Source: Comamonas_F sp047606565 (GTDB taxonomy: Bacteria > Pseudomonadota > Gammaproteobacteria > Burkholderiales > Burkholderiaceae_C). From it: a stretch of DNA of 6,061 nt. How positions within the stretch are numbered: position 1 is the first letter of the stretch; each line of letters starts with the position of its first letter. The DNA lies in assembly GCA_047606565.1 (NCBI GenBank), contig JASGEH010000166.1, positions 1 through 6,061 on the forward strand. The letters run 5' to 3'. The translations under genes and the position numbers were made by a program. This document shows, one piece after another, positions 1-5,179 of the stretch. The notes beneath the pieces are model-generated. The model was not told the DNA's origin. It made no database searches and saw nothing but the letters and a program-made list of their open reading frames with translations.

Positions 1-171
1 ACCGCGCCCAAGCTCGGCGCCCGCCGCTTCCTGGAGCTGATGCGGCTCGACAAGAAGGCCGAGGCTGGCGCCATCCGCTTCGTCGTCATCGAGGAGCCGG
101 GCCGCGCCGGCGTGCGCACGGCGCCCGACGAGGTGGTGATCGAGGTGCTGCGCCACTGCGGCGGCGACTGA
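1..171 (+). CDS. aroB: 3-dehydroquinate synthase, C-terminal end (partial)
   Basis: The reading frame is open from the left edge to a TGA at 169-171, giving the last 56 residues. AroB is the cytoplasmic NAD- and metal-dependent enzyme that converts DAHP to 3-dehydroquinate in the shikimate pathway. The visible part contains FLELMRLDKKAEAG, matching the 'DKK' segment of the AroB C-terminal helical domain, then the basic and hydrophobic strand IRFVVIEEPGRAGV and a closing helix ending in RHCGGD. In E. coli AroB the same place reads FLAHMLRDKKVLAG. The catalytic core and the start lie outside the window. It runs convergent to the receptor gene, with 39 bp between the two stop codons. The call rests on the C-terminal motif and on the nearby dgt gene, a familiar neighbour in Burkholderiales. 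Confidence 0.9.
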   Translation, partial: TAPKLGARRFLELMRLDKKAEAGAIRFVVIEEPGRAGVRTAPDEVVIEVLRHCGGD

Positions 172-175
172 CCGC

Positions 176-192
176 GCCGGCCGTCGGCCGGC
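176..192. terminator. GC-rich inverted repeat between convergent aroB and receptor gene
   Basis: GCCGGCC (176-182) and GGCCGGC (186-192) form a perfect 7-bp stem with a 3-nt loop, in the 39-bp gap between two converging genes. The position suits a shared bidirectional terminator. Neither side has a T tract, so intrinsic termination is not demonstrated, and short GGCC palindromes arise easily at this GC content. Confidence 0.3.
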
Positions 193-210
193 CGCAGGTG
201 GATGAGAACC

Positions 211-1203
211 CTAGGTACTGGCGCCCGACTTGCGCACCACCTCGGCCCAGCGCGGGATCTCGTGGGCCATCAACGCGGCCAGTTGCGCGGGCGTGCTGCC
301 CACCAGTTCCATGCCCATCTCGCCCAGCTTGGCCCGGACCTCGGGTAGTTGGACGATGGCGGCGATCTCACGCGACAGCCGGTTGACGATGGCAGGCGGC
401 GTGCCCTTAGGGGCGTAGACCGCTTGCCATGACGACATCTCGAAGTCGCCGATGCCCGCTTCTTTCATGGTCGGTAATTCGGGGGCGGCCGCCACGCGCT
501 GGCCGGTGGTCACGGCCAGCAACTTGAGCTTGCCGCCTTGCACCAGCGGGCGCGCGGCGGTGAGCTGGTCGAACATGAAGGGCACCAGGCCGGCCGAGAC
601 ATCCATCATGGCGGGCGGCGTGCCCTGGTAGGGCACGTGGGTGAGTGGCACGCCGATGAGGCCCGCGAACAACTCGCCTGCCAGGTGCGTCGAGGTGCCG
701 GCTCCGGAGGACGCGAACAGCCGCTTGCCGGGGGCCTTGCGCAGCAGCGCCACCAGGTCCTGTACCGAATTCACGCCCAGGTTCGGGTCCACCATCAGTA
801 CGTTGGGCAGGAAGGCCGACTGCGAGACGGGCTCGAAATCCTTGACCGGGTCGTAGGCCAGGTTTTTGTAGAGGCTGGCGTTGATGGCGTGCGTGCTGAT
901 GGTGCCGCCGAACAGCGTGTAGCCATCGGCCCTGGCCTTGGCCACGAAGCTGGCGCCCACCGCGCCGGCCGCGCCCGGCTTGTTGTCGACCACCACCGGC
1001 TGGCCCAGGCGCTGGCCGAGCTTTTCGGCCAGCACGCGGCCGATCACGTCGGTGGAGCCACCGGGCGTGAAGGGCACGACATAGGTGATGGGCCGCGTCG
1101 GCCAGCGCTCGTCCGCCGCATGCGCCAGCGACAGGCCCAGCGGAGAGGCGGAGGCGCCCCAGGCACCCAGGGCGGTCATCAGTGCGCGGCGGTTGAGGTT
1201 CAC
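211..1203 (-). CDS. Bug/TctC-family tripartite tricarboxylate transporter periplasmic receptor
   Basis: This encodes a 330-residue extracytoplasmic solute-binding protein of the Bug (TctC) family. The family delivers carboxylates, sugar acids and similar small acids to TctA/TctB membrane permeases. From a GTG start at 1203-1201 the protein opens with NLNRRALM, a hydrophobic stretch and an AHA/A signal-peptidase site near residue 29; the RR could also allow Tat export. Family landmarks follow: RPITYVVPFTPGGSTDVIGR (about 37-56), VDNKPGAAG (72-80), GTSTHLAGELF (169-179), the VPYQG segment (190-194) and FMFDQLTAARP (209-219). The mature length is normal for the family. The same frame could begin at an ATG at 1332, giving 373 residues. 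I reject that because it would put a low-GC, CA-rich 43-residue tail before a complete signal peptide. A weak AGAGA ribosome site lies 4 nt before the GTG. The gene is divergent from the dehydratase gene, which suggests co-regulation. No tctA or tctB is present, so it is an orphan receptor here. The ligand is unknown; an aldarate or aldonate is inferred from its neighbours. Confidence 0.93.
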   Translation of the reverse strand: MNLNRRALMTALGAWGASASPLGLSLAHAADERWPTRPITYVVPFTPGGSTDVIGRVLAEKLGQRLGQPVVVDNKPGAAGAVGASFVAKARADGYTLFGGTISTHAINASLYKNLAYDPVKDFEPVSQSAFLPNVLMVDPNLGVNSVQDLVALLRKAPGKRLFASSGAGTSTHLAGELFAGLIGVPLTHVPYQGTPPAMMDVSAGLVPFMFDQLTAARPLVQGGKLKLLAVTTGQRVAAAPELPTMKEAGIGDFEMSSWQAVYAPKGTPPAIVNRLSREIAAIVQLPEVRAKLGEMGMELVGSTPAQLAALMAHEIPRWAEVVRKSGAST

Positions 1204-1214
1204 GGTGTCTCTGG

Positions 1215-1230
1215 ATTGTGTTGTGTGATG
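1215..1230 (-). promoter_or_regulatory. CA-rich element in the leader of the receptor mRNA
   Basis: Read on the minus strand this is CATCACACAACACAAT, directly upstream of the weak AGAGA ribosome site and 12-27 nt before the GTG start of the receptor gene. It contains CACAACAC, which resembles the CA-rich targets (consensus near CACAACAY) bound by the GU-rich R1 region of the enterobacterial small RNA GcvB on mRNAs of periplasmic binding proteins. GcvB itself is not known to me in Burkholderiales, so any regulator would have to be an analogue. An unstructured CA-rich leader that simply aids translation is the plainer explanation. Confidence 0.3.
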
Positions 1231-1307
1231 TATTAATTGTTGATGTGGAAATGTGGGGTTGAATTCGGGGCTTTCCCTTGTTTTGGCGGTTGATTTTGGT
1301 GAAGCAC

Positions 1308-1335
1308 TTGATTGTGTGGGTTGATGGCGCATAAC
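1308..1335 (+). promoter_or_regulatory. candidate sigma-70 promoter for the dehydratase gene
   Basis: TTGATT (1308-1313) and CATAAC (1330-1335) are separated by 16 nt. Each matches the -35 or -10 consensus at 4 of 6 positions. Transcription would start near 1342, leaving a leader of about 60 nt before the GTG at 1401. The region is AT-richer than its surroundings, which helps the case. The match is weak, and a low-GC stretch will contain such pairs by chance. Confidence 0.3.
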
Positions 1336-1340
1336 ATGAA

Positions 1341-1354
1341 ATACGACAACATAT
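1341..1354 (+). promoter_or_regulatory. possible regulator half-site ATACGACAAC
   Basis: ATACGACAACATAT (the reverse strand contains GTTGTCGTAT) lies at the predicted transcription start of the dehydratase gene. TTGTCGTA-type half-sites resemble operators of FCD-type GntR repressors, which often control sugar-acid genes. I see only one good arm: the facing arm does not complete a palindrome, and it fails the TNGTNNNACNA pattern in full. This is a hint, not a demonstrated operator. Confidence 0.2.
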
Positions 1355-1359
1355 GAGAT

Positions 1360-1375
1360 GAGTGCTTCGGCACTC
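1360..1375 (+). promoter_or_regulatory. cUUCGg tetraloop hairpin in the dehydratase leader
   Basis: GAGTGC-TTCG-GCACTC is a perfect 6-bp stem closed by the exceptionally stable C(UUCG)G tetraloop. It ends 25 nt before the GTG start of the dehydratase gene and lies just after the inferred transcription start. It is followed by CTCCCCCG and not by a T tract, so it is not an intrinsic terminator. A 5'-end mRNA-stabilising hairpin is a reasonable guess. Confidence 0.45.
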
Positions 1376-1400
1376 CTCCCCCGTTCCGTGAGAAACGCCT

Positions 1401-2675
1401 GTGAAAGTCCAACACATCCGCGTCACGCCCATTGCTTTCAAGGATGCCCCGCTGCTCAACGCCAGCGGCATCCACGAGCCTTATGCGCTGCGCTCCATCA
1501 TCGAGATCGAGAGCGACACCGGCCACATCGGCCTGGGCGAGAGTTATGGCGACGCGCCGGTGCTGAGCGTGCTGCAGGCCATGGCCGAGACCTTGGTCGG
1601 GCTGGACCCCTTCGATCTCAACGGCCTGCGTGCACGCGTCCAGGCCACGGTGGCGCGCCTGCCGCGCGTGCAGGCGGGTGCCGAATTGGCGCCGGGCTCG
1701 CACCCGAGCAAACAGGTGGCCAACGCCTATTCGGCCTTCGAAGTGGCTTTTCTCGACCTACAGGCGCGTTCCCTGGGCATGCCGCTGGTCCAGTTGCTGG
1801 GTGGCGCGGTGCGGCAGGCGGTGCCTTTCAGCGCCTATCTGTTCTTCAAGTACGCCCAGCACATTGACGCACCCTATCCGCCGGACCGCTGGGGCGAGGC
1901 CCTGAGCGCCGAGCAGATCGTCGCGCAGGCGCGCCGCATGATCGAGGAAAACGGCTTCAAGAGCATCAAGCTCAAGGCCGGTGCGCTGGAGCCCGAGCAC
2001 GAGGTGGCCTGCATCCGGGCGCTCAAGGCCGCGTTCCCGGACACGCCGCTGCGCATCGACCCCAACGGCAACTGGTCGCTCGAGACCGCGGTCCGCATGG
2101 CCGGCCTGCTCGAAGGCTGCCTGGAGTATTACGAAGACCCCACGCCCGGCCTGGACGGCATGGCCGAGCTGCACCGGCGCACCGGCCTGCCGCTGGCCAC
2201 CAACATGGTGGTCACCGACTTCGACGAATTCCGCCGCAGCGTGGCGCAGAACAGCGTGCAGATCGTCCTGTCCGACCACCACTACTGGGGCGGCCTGCGC
2301 GACACCCAGGTGCTGGCGCGGCTGTGCGAGACCTTCGGCCTGGGCATTTCCATGCACAGCAACTCGCACCTGGGCATCAGCCTGATGGCCATGACGCACG
2401 TGGCCGCCTCGGTGACCAACCTGGGCTATGCCTGCGACACCCACTACCCCTGGCAGGAGGCCGACGAGGAGGTCATCGCCGGCGGCAAATTGCCCATCGT
2501 CGATGGCAATGTGCGTATCGACTTCGACAAGCCCGGCCTGGGCGTGGAGATCGACCAGGACCAGCTCGCCAAGCTGCACCAGCAGTTCCTGGCCATCGAC
2601 ATCCGCAGCCGCGACGACGCGCGCCAGATGCGCAAATACCAGCCCGGCTGGCAGACGCGCAAGCCACGGTTCTGA
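1401..2675 (+). CDS. glucarate dehydratase-family protein (enolase superfamily)
   Basis: This 424-residue cytoplasmic enzyme belongs to the glucarate dehydratase branch of the enolase superfamily. These Mg2+ enzymes remove the alpha proton of an acid sugar and eliminate water, giving a 5-keto-4-deoxy-aldarate in the case of glucarate. An N-terminal capping domain (about 1-130) precedes a (beta/alpha)7-beta barrel. All expected active-site residues are visible: K190-x-K192 (IKLKAG), metal ligand D220 with N222 (IDPNGNW), E245 (YYEDP), N268 (ATNM), D292 (LSDHHYW) and the catalytic H319 (MHSNSH). Spacings from K192 to D220 (28) and D220 to E245 (25) equal those in E. coli GudD, and the tail RDDARQM...PGW also matches. 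The protein is about 22 residues shorter than E. coli GudD and lacks a short insert after the EDP motif. It could therefore use a different acid sugar, and I give no gene symbol. The start is GTG, chosen because MKVQHIRVTPIAF is the usual opening strand; the ribosome site is weak. The lactonase gene follows after 96 bp, probably in the same transcript. Confidence 0.9.
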   Translation: MKVQHIRVTPIAFKDAPLLNASGIHEPYALRSIIEIESDTGHIGLGESYGDAPVLSVLQAMAETLVGLDPFDLNGLRARVQATVARLPRVQAGAELAPGSHPSKQVANAYSAFEVAFLDLQARSLGMPLVQLLGGAVRQAVPFSAYLFFKYAQHIDAPYPPDRWGEALSAEQIVAQARRMIEENGFKSIKLKAGALEPEHEVACIRALKAAFPDTPLRIDPNGNWSLETAVRMAGLLEGCLEYYEDPTPGLDGMAELHRRTGLPLATNMVVTDFDEFRRSVAQNSVQIVLSDHHYWGGLRDTQVLARLCETFGLGISMHSNSHLGISLMAMTHVAASVTNLGYACDTHYPWQEADEEVIAGGKLPIVDGNVRIDFDKPGLGVEIDQDQLAKLHQQFLAIDIRSRDDARQMRKYQPGWQTRKPRF

Positions 2676-2738
2676 CTTTTTCTCGCCCGATCCCGCGCGT
2701 CTGCGCCGCTGCCTGCGCGCGCACGGGGGCGGTCGCGC

Positions 2739-2757
2739 CCGGGCGATCCGGTTTTTT
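2739..2757 (+). other. small hairpin plus T6 tract between dehydratase and lactonase genes
   Basis: CCGG (2739-2742), a 5-nt loop and CCGG (2748-2751) are followed at once by six T residues (2752-2757). A longer-range pairing is also possible: TCGCCCG shortly after the dehydratase stop codon can pair with CGGGCGA overlapping the loop. The 4-bp stem is too short for a normal terminator, so partial attenuation between the two genes is only a possibility. The T tract ends just before the GGAGA ribosome site of the lactonase gene. Confidence 0.25.
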
Positions 2758-2771
2758 CAACGGAGACACGC

Positions 2772-3845
2772 ATGCACAACGACACATCCTTTTCCTCGCC
2801 GGCGCTGCCGCGCCGCCGCGCCTTCCTCAAGGCCTCGGCGGGGGCGGGGCTGGCCGCCGCCAGCGCAGCCGTCGCGGCCCAGTCCTTTCCCTTCGTGCCC
2901 AGCCAGCGCTACCCGGACCCGGCCATCCAGATCCTGGACCCGAGCTTCGCCAAATACCGCCTCTACAGCAGCACGGTCGAGCAGGTCGCCAGCGGCATGC
3001 GCTGGGCCGAGGGGCCGGTGTATTTCCCGGCTGGTCGCTACCTGCTGCTCAGCGACGTTCCCAACAACCGCATCATGAAGTACGACGAAACCAGCGGCGC
3101 CTTCAGCGTGTTCCGCCAGCCGTCGAACTTCGCCAACGGCAATACGCGCGATCGGCAGGGGCGGCTGGTGAGCTGCGAGCACTCTGTGACCCGGCGCGTG
3201 ACACGCACCGAGCACGACGGCAGCATCACCGTGCTGGCCGACCGCTTCGACGGCAAGCGGCTGAATTCGCCCAATGACGTGGTGGTCAAGTCCGACGACT
3301 CGGTCTGGTTCACCGATCCGGGCTTCGGCATCGCGGGCAGTTGGGAGGGCGAGAAGGCCCCGGCCGAGCAGGCCACCACCAACGTCTACCGCATCGGTGC
3401 CGACGGCGGCATCCGCGCCGTGGAGACCGGCTTGGTCAACCCCAATGGATTGGCCTTCTCGCCCGACGAGCAAGCGCTGTACGTGGTGGAGTGGAAGGGC
3501 ACGCCCAACCGCAGCATCTGGCGCTACGACGTGGCCGCCGACGGCACGCTCTCCAACAAGACCAAGCTGGTCGATGCCAACGGGCCGGGCGCGCTCGACG
3601 GCTTTCGCGTGGATGTCGACGGTAACCTCTGGTGCGGCTGGGGCAGCAATGGCTCGGCCCAGGGCAAGCCGGAAGAGCTCGACGGCGTGATGGTCTTCAA
3701 CCCGCAGGGCAAGCCCATCGGCCACATCCGCCTGCCCGAACGCTGCGCCAACCTGACCTTCGGCGGGCCCAAGCGCAACCGTCTCTATATGGCCAGCAGC
3801 CATTCGCTGTACGCCTTGTACGTGGAGGCGCAGGGCGCGGTCTGA
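2772..3845 (+). CDS. Tat-exported SMP-30/gluconolactonase-family lactonase
   Basis: This 357-residue six-bladed beta-propeller hydrolase belongs to the SMP-30/gluconolactonase/LRE family, which opens sugar lactones using a divalent metal. A textbook twin-arginine signal starts the protein: RRRAFLKAS (14-22), an alanine/glycine-rich hydrophobic core, and an AVA/AQ cleavage site near residue 35-37. The enzyme should therefore fold in the cytoplasm and work in the periplasm. Candidate metal ligands fall in family motifs: E80 (RWAEGPVYF), N168 (NSPNDVVV) and D276 (GALDGFRVD). The family's NG-N segment (122-124) and CEH (135-137) are also present. Further propeller-strand signatures are VWFTDPGFGI (178-187) and PNGLAFSPDE (224-233). 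ATG at 2772 is supported by GGAGA 5 nt upstream. Placed behind the dehydratase gene, it probably opens the lactone form of the same sugar acid. The exact lactone is unknown; aldono-, aldaro- and other lactones are all possible for this family. Confidence 0.92.
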   Translation: MHNDTSFSSPALPRRRAFLKASAGAGLAAASAAVAAQSFPFVPSQRYPDPAIQILDPSFAKYRLYSSTVEQVASGMRWAEGPVYFPAGRYLLLSDVPNNRIMKYDETSGAFSVFRQPSNFANGNTRDRQGRLVSCEHSVTRRVTRTEHDGSITVLADRFDGKRLNSPNDVVVKSDDSVWFTDPGFGIAGSWEGEKAPAEQATTNVYRIGADGGIRAVETGLVNPNGLAFSPDEQALYVVEWKGTPNRSIWRYDVAADGTLSNKTKLVDANGPGALDGFRVDVDGNLWCGWGSNGSAQGKPEELDGVMVFNPQGKPIGHIRLPERCANLTFGGPKRNRLYMASSHSLYALYVEAQGAV

Positions 3846-3877
3846 GTTTTCGGTCCGCAGGGCTTGCGCCATGCCTC

Positions 3878-3905
3878 CCGCTGCGTCCAGTGGCCGGCGC
3901 AGCGG
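3878..3905 (+). other. 8-bp-stem hairpin between lactonase and dgt
   Basis: CCGCTGCG (3878-3885) and CGCAGCGG (3898-3905) are perfect complements around a 12-nt loop, in the 88-bp gap between the lactonase stop and the chosen dgt start. No T tract follows, so it is not a classical intrinsic terminator. It could limit read-through from the inserted module or shape the 5' end of the dgt mRNA. If dgt actually starts at the upstream ATG at 3871, the hairpin would lie inside its coding sequence. Confidence 0.35.
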
Positions 3906-3933
3906 CCGCCCCGATTGCTGCAAGAATGGCCGC

Positions 3934-5160
3934 ATGACGTCCATCCCGCATGCCCCCGATTTCTTCCGGTCCGTCACCCCCGGGCCCGCCGGCACCCTCG
4001 CGCCCTGGGCCTGCGACCCCGCGCGCAGCCGGGGCCGCCGCCATGCCGAGCCCGGTGCGCCTACCCGCACGCCGTTCCAGCGCGACCGCGACCGCATCGT
4101 GCATTCCAGTGCCTTCCGGCGGCTGGTCTACAAGACCCAGGTCTTCCTCAACCACGAAGGCGACCTGTTCCGCACCCGGCTCACGCACTCGCTGGAGGTC
4201 GCCCAGCTCGGCCGTTCGGCCGCGCGCGCGCTGGGCCTGAGCGAGGACCTGGTGGAGGCCGTGGCGCTGGCGCACGACCTCGGCCACACGCCCTTCGGCC
4301 ACGCCGGGCAGGATGCGCTCAACGCATGCATGGCCTCTTACGGCGGCTTCGAGCACAACCTGCAGAGCCTGCGCGTGGTCGACCGGCTGGAGGAGCGCTA
4401 CCCCGCCCACGACGGCCTCAACCTGTGCTTCGAGACGCGCGAGGGCATCCTCAAGCACTGCTCGCGCGCCAACGCCGAGCGCATCGAGCGGCTGGAGCCC
4501 GACGGCGTGGCGCGGCGCTTCCTGGACCGCACCTCGCCCAGCCTGGAGGCGCAACTGACCAACCTGGCCGACGAGATCGCCTACAACGCCCACGACATCG
4601 ACGACGGCGTGCGCTCGGGCCTGCTGGCCATCGAACAACTGGAGGCCGTCGAGCTGTTCGACCGGCACCGGCGCGCCGCCCTGGCCGACCACCCCACGCT
4701 GGCTGGCAAGCGGCTGCTCTACGAGTCGATCCGGCGCATGCTCAGCGCGCTGGTCTACGACCTGCTCGATGCCACCCGCGCGCGCCTGGCCCAAACGCGC
4801 CCCGACAGCGCCGATGCGGTGCGCGCGCTGCCGCCGCTGGTCGGCTTCAGCGACGCGGCGGCGGCCGAGTGCGTGGCACTCAAGCAGTTTCTGATGCGCA
4901 ATCTCTACCGCCACCCGCAAGTCACCCGTTCGATGGATCAGGCCCAGCGGGCCGTGCGCGAGCTGTTCGCCATCTATCTGGCCGATCCCGCGCAGATGTC
5001 GCCCGACTACGCCACGCGCCGGGAAACCGAGGCCGGGCTGCCGTCATCCTCCGGCGGCCTGCCGCGCGTGGTGGCCGACTACATCGCCGGCATGACCGAC
5101 CGCTACGCCCTGCGCGAGCACGAGCGACTCACTGGCCGGCGCATCCTGCTCGAAGGCTGA
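3934..5160 (+). CDS. dgt: deoxyguanosinetriphosphate triphosphohydrolase-like protein (HD domain)
   Basis: This 408-residue cytoplasmic HD-superfamily phosphohydrolase belongs to the type 1/2 dGTPase-like group. The family cleaves dGTP (and often other dNTPs) to the deoxynucleoside and triphosphate, tuning dNTP pools. The N-terminal segment SRGRRHAEP...RTPFQRDRDRIVHSSAFRRL (about 32-64) is the typical dGTPase opening, followed by YKTQVF. The metal-binding HD set is complete: H85 in TRLTHSLEVAQ, H114-D115 in LAHDLGHTPFGHAG, and D213 in NLADEIAYNAHDIDDG. The helical C-terminal domain ends at GRRILLEG. Length fits the shorter, roughly 370-410-residue dGTPase-like branch, not the E. coli 505-residue enzyme. 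I chose ATG 3934 because family members usually begin shortly before the LAP-AC segment. An in-frame ATG at 3871 would add 21 low-complexity residues, and neither start has a strong ribosome site. Its usual upstream partner aroB is now about 3.7 kb away, so dgt needs its own promoter or read-through from the lactonase gene. Confidence 0.93.
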   Translation: MTSIPHAPDFFRSVTPGPAGTLAPWACDPARSRGRRHAEPGAPTRTPFQRDRDRIVHSSAFRRLVYKTQVFLNHEGDLFRTRLTHSLEVAQLGRSAARALGLSEDLVEAVALAHDLGHTPFGHAGQDALNACMASYGGFEHNLQSLRVVDRLEERYPAHDGLNLCFETREGILKHCSRANAERIERLEPDGVARRFLDRTSPSLEAQLTNLADEIAYNAHDIDDGVRSGLLAIEQLEAVELFDRHRRAALADHPTLAGKRLLYESIRRMLSALVYDLLDATRARLAQTRPDSADAVRALPPLVGFSDAAAAECVALKQFLMRNLYRHPQVTRSMDQAQRAVRELFAIYLADPAQMSPDYATRRETEAGLPSSSGGLPRVVADYIAGMTDRYALREHERLTGRRILLEG

Positions 5161-5179
5161 GGGGCCGACGGGGGCCTCA
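5158..5179. terminator. inverted repeat joining the convergent dgt and DUF808 stop codons
   Basis: TGAGG (5158-5162) and CCTCA (5175-5179) are complementary. The TGA stop of dgt lies in the left arm and the TGA of the minus-strand gene lies in the right arm. Internal GGCC pairs can compete or extend the stem. Only 16 bp separate the genes, so any shared termination must occur here. No T tract is present, so efficiency cannot be judged. Confidence 0.3.

Larger units (their letters stand above)
1204..1400. promoter_or_regulatory. divergent intergenic control region
   Basis: This 197-bp gap separates the divergent starts of the receptor gene (GTG at 1203, minus strand) and the dehydratase gene (GTG at 1401, plus strand). 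It is clearly richer in A and T than the surrounding coding DNA. From about 1204 to 1330 the plus strand is T/G-rich and almost free of C, so the receptor transcript leader would be C/A-rich. The region holds a candidate plus-strand promoter (1308-1335), an ATACGACAAC element (1341-1350) and a tetraloop hairpin (1360-1375). I found no convincing -35/-10 pair for the minus strand; ATTAAT at 1237-1232 is the best -10-like hexamer but has no good -35 partner. A shared regulator site is plausible, but no regulator gene lies in the window. Confidence 0.75.

Noticed and set aside
172..210. Direct repeats or attachment site at the module borders
   Set aside because: Comparing the aroB-side gap with the dgt-side gap (3846-3933) shows only short GC-rich matches such as CCGCAGG, expected by chance at this composition.
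1204..1332. N-terminal extension of the receptor from ATG 1332
   Set aside because: The added 43 residues have low-GC, CA-rich composition unlike coding sequence here and would bury a complete signal peptide. The GTG at 1203 gives a standard Bug-family length.
2757..4097. A 446-codon minus-strand open frame opposite the lactonase
   Set aside because: It is a shadow frame created by high third-position GC in the lactonase gene; no domain, signal or ribosome site supports it.
3697..4920. A 407-codon open frame on the minus strand opposite dgt
   Set aside because: It lies antisense to a gene with a complete HD motif set. Its protein is a monotonous Val/Ala/Gly/Arg/Gln mix typical of the mirror frame of GC-rich genes, with no recognisable domain.
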